A stretch of 15,000 bases of DNA, taken from Theodoxus fluviatilis (lineage: Eukaryota; Mollusca; Gastropoda; Cycloneritida; Neritidae). This document shows, piece after piece, positions 7,123 to 15,000 of the stretch. The stretch covers positions 80,001-95,000 of the forward strand of contig JAWQFJ010006021.1 of the NCBI GenBank assembly GCA_034096865.1, written 5' to 3'. A program made the position numbers and the translations under genes. Under the pieces are notes generated by a model. It saw nothing but the letters and a program-made list of their open reading frames with translations, searched no databases and had not been told where the DNA came from. Position 1 is the stretch's first letter. Each line of letters begins with the position of its first letter.

Positions 7123-8911
7123 CAGTGTCAGCTCTATTGAGTCTTGTAGGGGGACTGTCCGCAGTCTGCAGTGGTGTGACAGCTCCATTGAGTCTTGTAG
7201 GGGGACTGTCCGCAGTCTGCAGTGGTGTGACAGCTCCATTGAGTCTTGTAGGGGGACTGTCCGCAGTCTGCAGTGGTGTGACAGCTCCATTGAGTCTTGT
7301 AGGGGGACTGTCCGCAGTCTGCAGTGGTGTGACAGCTCCATTGATTCTTGTAGGGGGACTGTCCGCAGTCTGCAGTGGTGTGACAGCTCCATTGAGTCTT
7401 GTAGGGGGACTTTCCGTAGTTTGCACAGTGGTGTGACTGCTCCATTGAGTCTTGTAGGGGGACTGTCCGCAGTCTGCAGTGGTGTGACAGCTCCATTGAG
7501 TCTTGTAGGGGGACTGTCCGTAGTTTGCACAGTGGTGTGACAGCTCTATTGAGTCTTGTAGAGGGACTGTCCGTAGTCTGCAGTGGTGTGACAGCTCCAT
7601 TGAGTCTTGTAGGGGGACTGTCCGTAGTCTCCAGTGGTGTGACATCTCCATTGAGGCTTGTAGGAGGACTGTCCGTAGTCTGCAGTTGTGTGACAGCTCC
7701 ATTGAGTCTTGTAGGGGGACTGTCCGCAGTCTGCAGTTGTGTGACAGCTTCATTGAGGCTTGTAGGGGGACTGTCCGTAGTTTGCACAGTGGTGTGACAG
7801 CTTCATTGAGGCTTGTAGGGGGACTGTCCGTAGTCTGCAGTGGTGTGACAGCTTCATTGAGTCTTGAAGGACGACTGTCCACAGTCTCCAGTGGTGTGAC
7901 AGCTCCATTGAGTCTTGTAGGGGGACTGTCCGCAGTCTGCAGTGGTGTGACAGCTCCATTGAGTCTTGTAGGGGGACTGTCCGCAGTCTGCAGTGGTGTG
8001 ACATCTCCATTGAGGCTTGTAGGAGGACTGTCCGCAGTCTGCAGTTGTGTGACAGCTTCATTGAGTCTTGAAGGACGACTGTCCACAGTCTCCAGTGGTG
8101 TGACAGCTCCATTGAGTCTTGTAGGGGGACTGTCCGTAGTCTGCAGTGGTGTGACAGCTCCATTGAGTCTTGTAGGGGGACTGTCCGCAGTCTGCAGTGG
8201 TGTGACATCTCCATTGAGGCTTGTAGGAGGACTGTCCGTAGTCTGCAGTTGTGTGACAGCTTCATTGAGGCTTGTAGGGGGACTGTCCGTAGTCTCTAGT
8301 GGTGTGACAGCTTCATTGAGGCTTGTAGGGGGACTGTCCATAGCTTGCACAGTGGTGTGACAACTTCATATTGTCTTGAAGGGGGATTGTCCACAGTCTC
8401 CAGTGGTGTGACAGCTCCATTGAGTCTTGTAGGGGGACTGTCCGTAGTCTGCAGTGGTGTGACAGCTCTATTGAGTCTTGTAGGGGGACTGTCCGTAGTC
8501 TGCAGTGGTGTGACAGCTCCATTGAGTCTTGTAGGGGGATTGTCCGTAGTCTGCAGTGGTGTGACAGCTTCATTGAGGCTTGTAGGGGGACTGTCCGTAG
8601 TCTCCAGTGATATGACAGCTTCATTGAGTCTTGAAGGAAGACTGTCCACAGTCTCCAGTGGTGTGACAGCTCCATTGAGTCTTGTAGGGGGGCTGTCCGT
8701 AGTCTGCAGTGGTGTGACAGCTCCATTGAGTCTTGTAGGGGGACTGTCCGCAGTCTGCAGTGGTGTGACAGCTCCATTGAGTCTTGTAGGAGGACTGTCC
8801 GTAGTCTGCAGTGCTGTGACAGCTCCATTGAGTCTTGTAGGTGGACTGTCCGTAGTCTCCAGTGGTGTGACAGCTCCATTGAGTCTTGTAGGGGGACTGT
8901 CCGTAGTTTGC
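7123..8911. repeat. 51-bp minisatellite, 35 units
   Basis: The landmark CTTGTAGG or CTTGAAGG recurs from 7141 to 8883. That 1742-bp span is exactly 30 intervals of 51 bp plus 4 of 53 bp. The four long units each have TTGCACAGTGG in place of CTGCAGTGG (near 7425, 7530, 7787 and 8348). Other variant units carry CTTGAAGGACGACTG, GAGGCTTGTAGGAGG or CTCCAGTGG. Since 51 is a multiple of 3 and the main unit has stops in only one of six frames, long frames run on both strands. They read SLVGGLSAVCSGVTAPL on plus, and LQTADSPPTRLNGAVTP plus two others on minus. The 2-bp insertions move those frames between units, which argues against selection on a protein. The outermost right unit ends in GTAGTTTGCC and meets unique sequence. 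Confidence 0.96.
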
Positions 8912-9303
8912 CTCTTTAATAACAGCATTCTTTCTGGGAGTGTGTAGATGGGTGTCTCGGTCACACCGGATCGTGAGGGTTGCAACATGGAGACCTTCCA
9001 TTTCATTCGTGTCGGGCCTCAGCGTTTCCGGTGCAACAATACACGCCTAAATTGCCGGCCTAGTGACCAACAGTTAGATATTTTCGCACGACTGAAAGTC
9101 GATCTATGATAAAGTACATTCTGAATAGTACCTGAGCCTGACGGGAGGCCCCATGCTTAACTCAGATGTATGTCAGCTGCAGAAAGCTCGCTGGAACTTA
9201 ATCGTGGGGTGGGATGTAGCCTGCAATGAGGTCGGTAATTTTGGCTCGTCAAAAAGACTTCTTGCCAACATATATGAATTCAGATGTAAAGATAATTATT
9301 CTT

Positions 9304-9310
<7 letters not shown>
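8912..9310. other. Unassigned sequence between the 51-bp array and (AT)n
   Basis: No recognised protein, RNA or repeat. Open frames here are short and without known motifs. Confidence 0.5.

Positions 9311-9358
<48 letters not shown>
9311..9358. repeat. (AT)24 microsatellite
   Basis: Uninterrupted AT dinucleotides, preceded by a short CACACAC run. AT tracts of this purity tend to be variable in length between individuals. Confidence 0.98.
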
Positions 9359-9361
<3 letters not shown>

Positions 9362-9960
9362 GGGTCATAGTCGTTTATCTTTATAACTGCCAAAGTAAAG
9401 TCGTCAAGAAGAAGCTGGGGTCGTGCTCTGATGTAAGGGAAGACTAGAAATGTGCTCATGTTCACAAATTTTGCACTGTGAAACTTGAAGATATACTGAT
9501 AGTTCAACAGGCCAAAGCGAAACGGCAGTGATATAAAAATGATTGTCACACTGAACATACGATACTTCCTTTTGCTCCTAATAATTCACAATACTTTCCG
9601 TGATGTGGCGATGGTATTTTTTGTTTTTCAGTCCGGAGGTACCCTCCAAGTTGTGTCCGTCATTCGTTTGGAGTCCTCGGGCATTAGACGGGCGTTGTTG
9701 CATGCATATCTCTCCAAAGCAAACTCTTCTAGATACCATGTTGCACGAGCTCAGCGAAATGCATCCTTGCACATAAGGACCTTATTACCTATACTTGAAC
9801 GTGTGTGGACTGCGTGTGCCTCCTGACAGGTTCGGAAAGACGGCTCTCTGTAGAGAAACGTGTTGGAAACACTCACCGGCATTCGTCACCACTAACCCGG
9901 CGTACTCGTAGACTTGCACGCTGTAACTTCTCAATCTTGAAATACACTTCCGACCAATTA
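9359..9960. other. About 600 bp without a recognisable gene
   Basis: An open frame of about 95 codons at 9539-9826 starts without ATG (TTG-type entry or internal ATG) and has no motif I recognise. Base composition shifts from AT-rich to more balanced near 9640. I see no splice-site pair that would make a convincing exon. Confidence 0.45.
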
Positions 9961-9964
9961 AACA

Positions 9965-10060
9965 TGACGCAGTTTACAGTGGTAAAAGCACTCGGCCGCT
10001 CACTGGAAGGACATTGTTTCAATCCCCACCTGATATTCCGAAACGTTTCTTTGTCAATCC
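9965..10060 (+). mobile_element. Possible tRNA-derived SINE head (weak)
   Basis: ACAGTGGTAAAAGCACTCG (about 9976-9994) resembles the start of a tRNA with its internal A box, and TGTTTCAATCCCC (about 10014-10026) resembles a B box at a tRNA-like distance. Both have mismatches to consensus, and I cannot see a clear SINE body after them. It could be coincidence. Confidence 0.3.
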
Positions 10061-10184
10061 CAAACAGCGTTTGGAACTTCTGCACACGGCAGTGTCCAGC
10101 TTCATGAGCTTCTGACGCCGGGCCAAGGACACAGCAAGGAGGACGTCAACACAGAGCAATCCCTCTCCATGACAAGGCTGCCAG

Positions 10185-10265
10185 GATTACCGCGTACAGC
10201 TGGCGCGTCATGCTCCAGCGGACTTGCCACTGCCGCAGTTGGGGGTTCGATCCCCGGGGAGGCTC
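10185..10265 (+). mobile_element. Possible tRNA-derived SINE head with exact B box
   Basis: GGTTCGATCCC at 10244-10254 matches the RNA polymerase III B-box consensus exactly and sits in a GC stem, GGGG...CCCC, as in a T-arm. Upstream, GGCGCGTCATGCTCCAGCG resembles the D-arm to anticodon part of tRNA-headed SINEs, but the GTGG(T)A part of an A box is not intact. A complete cloverleaf does not form by eye, so it is not called as a tRNA gene. Confidence 0.45.
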
Positions 10266-11070
10266 GTCACTTTTCCGCTCCAGCTCCTCTTTGTTGTTGC
10301 CGCGCCGCGTGCAGGAAGAGCGTCCACCCGATCCTGACGCGCTCCGTGGCCGCATTCCCTCCCGTCACCGATCAGGCCCGGCAATAATTGGGTATCGATC
10401 TGTGGAGACTCACTTGGCGAGGAAGCGAGGGTTTCCCCTTACCTGTGTCGGAACGCGGCCTGCTCCCCTAATGCAGATGAGGGAGTTGCGGCCGGCTTTG
10501 CAGATCAGCTCCCCGCCCCGTCGCCATAGGTCGACTGGTGGAGCGGTGGAGTTTGGATGTTTTTGGCCTGGTGGCCTGCTCCGCCTTACCGCTGTAATCA
10601 TCGAGGGTCTGCCTTTTGAACGGCTTCCAGCAAAGAGTAGAGGTCGCAGTTGACACCACTTTGAACTGTGTTAGAACTGAAGACTAAACAAAGTCACTGA
10701 TCTATAATTGTTGTTCGTGATAAAACACCCCAGAGGGGACGTATATCGGTTTTGTTTAAACAAATATAAAAACCAAGGCGAAGTCAGACAAATATGTGCA
10801 TATGCTTTACTGATATAATATCATCATACGCGACAGGTAAAGAGAACGTATATGTACAAGTACGTAGATAAAGGACCGGCAAATTTGCTCTAAGAATGAG
10901 ATTTCTACGCCGTCTGCACGGACTTGGGGTGAAAGCTGTATTTATCAGGAAGACTGCAATCGTTAGAAGCTTTCTTTCCAAAGACTTGGTTTGATACGCA
11001 ACGTACCGAGGACAGCGTAAGCTGTTCTGTATTGAATGTTTTGGCATCCCGCCACAGGCGAAGGCATGGT
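10266..11070. other. GC-rich then AT-rich sequence, nothing assigned
   Basis: From 10266 to about 10640 the sequence is GC-rich and could be the body of a SINE or another old repeat continuing from the tRNA-like head. From 10660 to 11040 it is AT-richer. A 14-bp palindrome, TTTGTTTAAACAAA, lies near 10750. I recognise no protein. Confidence 0.4.
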
Positions 11071-11074
11071 TTAT

Positions 11075-11098
11075 GCGCGCGCGCGCGCGCGCGCGCGC

Positions 11099-11183
<85 letters not shown>

Positions 11184-11222
11184 GAGAAAGAGAGAGAAAG
11201 GGAGAGAAAGACAGAGACAGAG
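11075..11222. repeat. Compound microsatellite (CG)n(TG)n(GA)n(G)12
   Basis: In order: alternating GC for 25 nt (11075-11099), TG with one TTTG interruption to about 11133, GA to about 11173, 12 consecutive G at 11173-11184, then impure GA/GAAAG to about 11222. Each block has a sharp border. The long alternating GC-TG stretch is the kind of sequence that can adopt Z-DNA, and the GA block can form triplex DNA; both are general knowledge, not shown here. Confidence 0.96.
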
Positions 11223-11535
11223 ATGGATGTGAGGGACGTGCAACTCGCGAGTACATGAAAAATGGCACCATGTATTTATGCACTTGAAATTTTCAGATCC
11301 AATTCTTTTTTTTGGTGCCTCAATTTTTTCTATGTATACAGAAACACGAAACGTATGAATTTTAGAGAGATATCCCGAAGGGGTTCATCTCCTTATCGAT
11401 CCAGGCGTGTAGACGTTGCTGCAGGAAAAGAACATTCGGTCCTGGAGCCGACTTTTTCGGCGCCGCTGCCTCGAGGGGCTGTGATCGTGACAGCTTGTGA
11501 CTCTCGGCCGCGGGAGTTCATCGCGACACGTGACA
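11223..11535. other. Unassigned, about 300 bp
   Basis: No recognised gene or repeat. An open frame of 100 codons at 11262-11564 runs into the SINE and has no known motif. Confidence 0.45.
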
Positions 11536-11942
11536 AGTCTGTGGCCGAGTGGTTAGCGCGCTAGACCTACAGTCGCTTGCGGCCAGTGGGTACGGCGTTC
11601 GAGGCTGCGCGGTTCCCAGAGTTGCATCCTTGAGCAAGATGCTTAACTCGCCTTGCTTCTCCCTACCCAGGAGTAAAACCGGGTACATGTGAGGGCAATG
11701 TTGGCAAAACGTAGTGCGATTAACCCTTGTATGCGGCCAAGCGCCAGCATCGGGTTGCAATACTCCCCAGGGAGCTGAGTTGGTGCTGGTACCTGTCTGT
11801 GTGCGTCTTAAATGTCTGTCACTATGTTTGTTGTGAGGGACCAGTGATGATTGATCAAGATGCCCAGTGATCAGGTGGTAAAAAGTGTAAAGCGGTTTGT
11901 GACCCAGACAAAGGGTGTAAGTCGCTATAAAAATCACACCTT
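11536..11942 (+). mobile_element. tRNA-headed SINE with V/MESC-like core
   Basis: The head has GTGGCCGAGTGGTTAGCGCG at 11541-11560, a close match to a Leu/Ser-type tRNA start including the A box, and a degenerate B box in GGCGTTCGAGGCT at about 11594-11606. After it comes CTTGAGCAAGATGCTTAAC (about 11629-11647) and CTACCCAGGAGTAAAACCGG (about 11663-11683), typical of the conserved core in V-type and related metazoan SINEs. The 3' part, AAAGCGGTTTGTGACC...GTCGCTATAAAAAT (about 11889-11933), resembles the LINE-derived tail of the same SINEs. I see no clear target-site duplication. The subfamily name is inferred from memory of these cores. Confidence 0.75.
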
Positions 11943-12052
11943 TACCTTTTAATGGCGCACTGAATCTTGTTGCGCGGCGCCAGGGAAAGTTGCTAGCATG
12001 TGAAATACCAAGTTAGCGCCAGGTTGTGACTGTTCATCAAGGGAAGTCCATC

Positions 12053-12120
12053 ACCAAACAAACAAACAAGCAAGCAAGCAAAAAACCAACCAACCAAACA
12101 AACAAACAAACAAACAACAA
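12053..12120. repeat. (CAAA)n with CAAG and CCAA variants
   Basis: Three sub-blocks in order: CAAA, then CAAG, then CCAA, then CAAA again, ending in ACAACAACTG. It lies about 110 bp past the SINE tail, so it is probably not the SINE's own tail. Confidence 0.92.
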
Positions 12121-12199
12121 CTGCTGGCTCACTACGTAACTCTGGCTCGGTAAACTTGTTTATTTGATTTGAAGATCAGCGAGGAAACTCTGAGTATAA

Positions 12200-12390
12200 C
12201 TGGCAGTTGCACACGTGTAATATGGAGAGCACAAGAGAAATTTTCTCATCTGTATTTGGAAGAATTTCTTTAAAATTAGCTTTGAAAACAAAGCCAAAGC
12301 AACATTCTATTACGAGTCTAGGCTTTGATAAGGTTGTTGAACAGAGACTGAAGTGTTTCCTTTTGAACAGATATGGGCATCAGACCGCAA
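12200..12390 (-). pseudogene. Harbinger (PIF) transposase C-terminal remnant
   Basis: Reading the minus strand from 12390 to 12200, one frame has LQSLFN; after a 1-nt shift at about 12335 another has TTLSKPRLVIECCFG, then FVFKANFKEIL, then EKISLVLSILHVCN. This order matches the end of the DDE nuclease domain of Harbinger transposases, where an F-N-x-x-L-S-x-A-R-x-V-I-E-x-x-F-G motif with the catalytic Glu is followed by a basic region and an E-K...L-H-N motif. Here the E of VIE is kept. At least one frameshift and no matching N-terminal part show the copy is dead. I cannot follow the homology above 12390. Identification is by motif pattern alone. Plus-strand open frames here (12222-12524) are likely shadows. 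Confidence 0.55.
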
Positions 12391-13993
12391 AACCATCAAA
12401 GAATATGACGGCAGTTTTTCATGACAAAAATGTCTCAGAAAGAAAACTTCTGGAAATGTCAGCTTTTTTGTTAAAAAAAGAGGATCTCCTTTATCTGTTT
12501 CTTCTACCTCAGCTCTCTTTTTAAACTCTGTCCTTTGTTTTCAAAACAAATATAAAAATTCCTGAAGCACAATTTTTTTCTGGGACCAACTCTTTTAGGA
12601 CAGCCTTTTCTTTTACTGTTCTAACATAATTGATATCGATGTACTCATGGTGACATCCAACTTGTCTGCCAGTTTCACCATTTTTTTATTCTTCTTTTCC
12701 ACTTTTTCTTTGTCAGAGTTTATTGTGGCTTATCTTCCCATGGCAATTTACAACATTTTTGCAGGCATATTGAGTCTTGTGCCCAGGAGTTTCAACGCTT
12801 CACTTTATCTGGCCATAATTCGCTTAGTCTGCTTTTTAGGTTTTGAGGCGTCACTTCCTGCTTGCTTTGAACGCTGCCTGCCTCCTTTGTCTGCAAGTGT
12901 CAGGGTACCACTGGAGAGCTGTTAAAAGTGTTACAATTGTGAATGATTCGACTTGGGGCTTCGCAGTAAATGACCTTGCCTCAAACCCAATCTCCAGGGA
13001 TATCACGGACATTTCATTCCCCCACGTCAGCTTTCGAAGCTAACTCATCTGCTCTCCGCTGTCTGTCTTGCGTTCCTTGCAGTTGTAGAGGGAAGGAAGA
13101 ACAGGGATAGATAAGTGGACGAGGCTTCCCGGTCCATCAGCTTTTGTAGGACCTGTGAAGAATTGAACAACTCGAACCACTAGAGTCGGTTGGAATACCA
13201 GAAAGTAAAGCTGCCTCCTCCTTGTTTCTTGTCTCTGTACAAATGGCGCAGGGAGACGAGGTAGATCTGGTCCCCCCCCCCACCTACTAAGGAACAAAGG
13301 TGGGCTTTGTCCAAGTTTCCGGTGTCTGGTGTTGCTTCCGATGGGAAATGTTGCCCGCTCTCCTCTGCCCCACATTAGTTTACTGCTGGTCCAGAGAGAC
13401 AGTCGCAACTGATGCAACACGATGTTTTCTTTCACTGTGATTACGTTATTAACCTCGCTTTCAGTGTCTGAATGCAGTGCTTCAAGTTTTCTTCCAAAGA
13501 CAGAGGGTCTGATTACGTGTCCTTTTCTTTTGCCTGAATTTTACATCTCCTTACAGCATCTTGATTTCAGTGGGCTCTGTAATTCATCCGTCTGGTCAAC
13601 GAAAACCCACACAAATCATGTGAGACGCCAGAAACACAAAAAGGTGGGAATAAAGACAAAATATGAGTTAAAAGTTAAAGTTACTGAACAAGATCTTTAG
13701 GAGTGATTCTGGCTGCCATGATAGAACGATGCCGAACCTGATGCCAGTTTCAGAAAAAAATGTTGACATCTATCACCACCATCGACACTGTCATCACGAC
13801 GTCCGCTGTGACTTGAATAGCACCAGGCTCTGCTGGAAGGGCACTGCGGCGGAGGTGAGGACTGAAGGAAGGAGAAGCAGGGTTATAGAGAGGTCGACTT
13901 GGAGACAGGATTAGCAGAAATTAGTCTGTTCATTAAGTCTGATGGCCTGAACTATTCAGACGGCGTGGCCTGGACAGTTTGGGCGTGATAAAA
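12391..13993. other. About 1.6 kb without a recognised gene
   Basis: Mostly AT-rich. The open frames at 12647-12925 (plus, hydrophobic), 13040-13435 (minus) and 13422-13700 (plus) show no motif I know and have no supporting splice context. A run of C at 13272-13281 is a possible indel site. The right end of this stretch, just before 13994, may be 5' UTR of the gene proposed next. Confidence 0.4.
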
Positions 13994-14104
13994 GTAAGTA
14001 TGTCGATTTTATATCGCGACTTTTTAACAATATCTGAGGCCAAAACCGGTTTATACTTTAAACACTGATCATTGGATTCTTTGATTATTCTTGTATTGGC
14101 ACAG
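13994..14104 (+). other. Putative 111-nt intron in a 5' UTR
   Basis: It starts with GTAAGTAT, close to the ideal animal 5' splice site, and ends with TTCTTGTATTGGCACAG, a pyrimidine-leaning tract and CAG. ACTGATC about 35 nt before the end could serve as a branch site. If spliced, an in-frame TAA in the upstream exon (13989-13991) would lie just before the ATG at 14109, so the upstream exon would be non-coding and the ATG would be the true start. This is inference from signals only. Confidence 0.4.
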
Positions 14105-14108
14105 ACAC

Positions 14109-14367
14109 ATGCGTTTACTATCAGGTACCATCCTGGGGATTATTCTAACACAATGTTTTCTCACGGACTCATCAAGGGCTCAGCGCGCTACTGAATGCTA
14201 CCACTGCCTTAACAGGCAACCGTTTTTACTCCTGGGCGATGAGAGACAATTCGAGTGTAACGCCAAGCCCAGGTATGCAAGTCTAGGATTTGTGCAGCTT
14301 TGGTGGCTGCCATCGCCAGGTGCACGCCGGTGCGACAGCACTCTTCCCGCCGAGCTCATCCCCGAGG
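14109..14367 (+). CDS. Putative first coding exon of a small secreted cysteine-containing protein
   Basis: From the ATG at 14109 the frame gives a likely signal peptide: MR, then a hydrophobic core LLSGTILGIILTQCFL at residues 3-18, then a small-residue region near SSRA at 21-24 where cleavage is plausible. After it come TECYHC (Cys 30 and 33), Cys 50, WW at 65-66 and Cys 75. CYxC right after the signal peptide recalls the start of Ly6/uPAR three-finger domains, but the remaining cysteine spacing cannot be judged from one exon. The exon would end at 14367 before GTGAGT, in phase 1, as is common for secreted modules. Read through without splicing, the frame stops at 14439-14441. No later exon is visible in the window. 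I do not recognise the protein. Confidence 0.42.
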
Positions 14368-14570
14368 GTGAGTCACACGCCGCCACTCCACAGCTCCGTG
14401 TGCCAGACCTGCAGATGTTGACTGACGAAAATGACGTGTGATACATGCAGGCCTCCGACCCGGAAAAGTCCCAGCTACGCCTCTGCGTCCACACTGACAA
14501 AAAGTGGATGATTAAATCTTCCAGTGTTAATCTAACAGGGATCTTAGCATCGCCGCTAGTAATGTCTACT

Positions 14571-14836
14571 GTTCTACTGGAGTTACAGTGTTCTACTGGA
14601 GTTACAGTGTTCTACTGGAGTTACAGTGTTCTACTGGAGTTACAGTGTTCTACTGGAGTTACAGTGTTCTACTGGAGTTACAGTGTTCTACTGGAGTTAC
14701 AGTGTTCTACTGGAGTTACAGTGTTCTACTGGAGTTACAGTGTTCTACTGGAGTTACAGTGTTCTACTGGAGTTACAGTGTTCTACTGGAGTTACAGTGT
14801 TCTACTGGAGTTAAAGTGTTCTACTGGAGTTACAGT
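14571..14836. repeat. 19-bp tandem array, exactly 14 units
   Basis: The unit is GTTCTACTGGAGTTACAGT. The array is 266 bp, 14 x 19 with no indel, and 13 units look identical. Unit 13 has a single C-to-A change at 14814, making TTAAAG. All three plus frames of the unit are free of stops, and because 19 is not a multiple of 3 each gives a 19-residue peptide period, e.g. VLLELQCSTGVTVFYWSYS. The A at 14814 creates TAA in one frame. If the exon model at 14109-14367 is right, this array lies in its downstream intron. Confidence 0.97.
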
Positions 14837-15000
14837 GAGTGAAACAGACGTTGCGTGTGATCATTGTATGTATGACTCATTTAGGTTAACAGCACTGTGT
14901 CCAAGTGCTAGTTACCTGCATGACTCCCTCTCTGCTATATGAGGGTGTACATGCATGAGACGCCAGACGTGCCTCACCGCCCCAATGCCATGGCTGCATC
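14837..15000. other. Unassigned right edge
   Basis: No recognised gene or repeat. The next exon of the proposed secreted-protein gene, if real, is probably beyond this edge. Confidence 0.4.

Noticed and set aside
7085..8350. 421-codon minus-strand frame as a repeat protein
   Set aside because: It opens at GTG, changes peptide register at each 2-bp insertion, and competing frames of similar length exist on both strands in the same array.
7123..8911. CRISPR-like array
   Set aside because: The units are contiguous 51-bp copies with no unique spacers, and the sequence is eukaryotic in character.
10185..10265. Functional tRNA gene
   Set aside because: The B box is exact but the A box is damaged and no complete cloverleaf or acceptor stem is visible.
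12222..12524. Plus-strand frame of about 100 codons as a gene
   Set aside because: It lies opposite the Harbinger transposase remnant for much of its length and resembles no protein I know.
14445..14942. 165-codon frame through the 19-bp array as the continuation of the secreted protein
   Set aside because: It is in a different frame, opens just after the stop of the preceding frame, and two thirds of it is the repeat. Splicing from 14367 to the CAG at 14453 gives a stop within about 20 codons.

Overview
This looks like an intergenic or intronic stretch of an animal nuclear genome, not a prokaryotic or organellar one. The signs are many di-, tetra- and longer tandem repeats, a 5'-truncated non-LTR retrotransposon, tRNA-headed SINE-like sequence, a decayed Harbinger-type transposase fragment, a small inverted-repeat element, and GT-AG splice signals around one plausible exon. 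The mix of a V/MESC-like SINE core, a LINE C-terminal zinc-knuckle region and very abundant minisatellites would fit a mollusc, perhaps a gastropod. That assignment is inference from style, not proof.

Layout: 1-660 holds a 7-bp repeat and a G-run. 657-1581 is a 12-bp minisatellite of about 77 units. 1742-2217 is a CA-rich compound microsatellite. 2563-2766 is a second array of the same 12-bp family in the opposite orientation, running into a GA microsatellite. 2859-3720 is the 3' end of a minus-strand LINE whose other edge is also a GA tract. 3926-5290 is unassigned. 5300-5740 is a diverged 49-bp repeat, followed by an ATCC array (5921-6208) and weaker repeat-like sequence. 6733-6925 is a hairpin element with perfect 43-bp arms. 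7123-8911 is a 35-unit minisatellite of 51-bp units. 9311-9358 is (AT)24. 9960-10265 has two tRNA-like SINE-head candidates. 11075-11222 is a CG/TG/GA/G compound microsatellite. 11536-11942 is a SINE. 12053-12120 is a CAAA-type repeat. 12200-12390 (minus) is a Harbinger transposase remnant. 13994-14367 is an intron plus an exon that may start a small secreted cysteine-containing protein. 14571-14836 is a nearly perfect 19-bp array of 14 units.

Roughly a third of the window is tandem repeat. Most long open frames run through these arrays and exist because the unit lacks stop codons in that frame; several have no ATG at their start. The only sequence I would put forward as a possible host protein-coding exon is at 14109-14367, with moderate confidence. 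No convincing new multi-gene system is visible. The items most worth a second look are the perfect inverted-repeat element, the two inverted 12-bp arrays, the higher-order structure of the 51-bp array, the LINE flanked on both sides by GA tracts, and the candidate secreted-protein exon.
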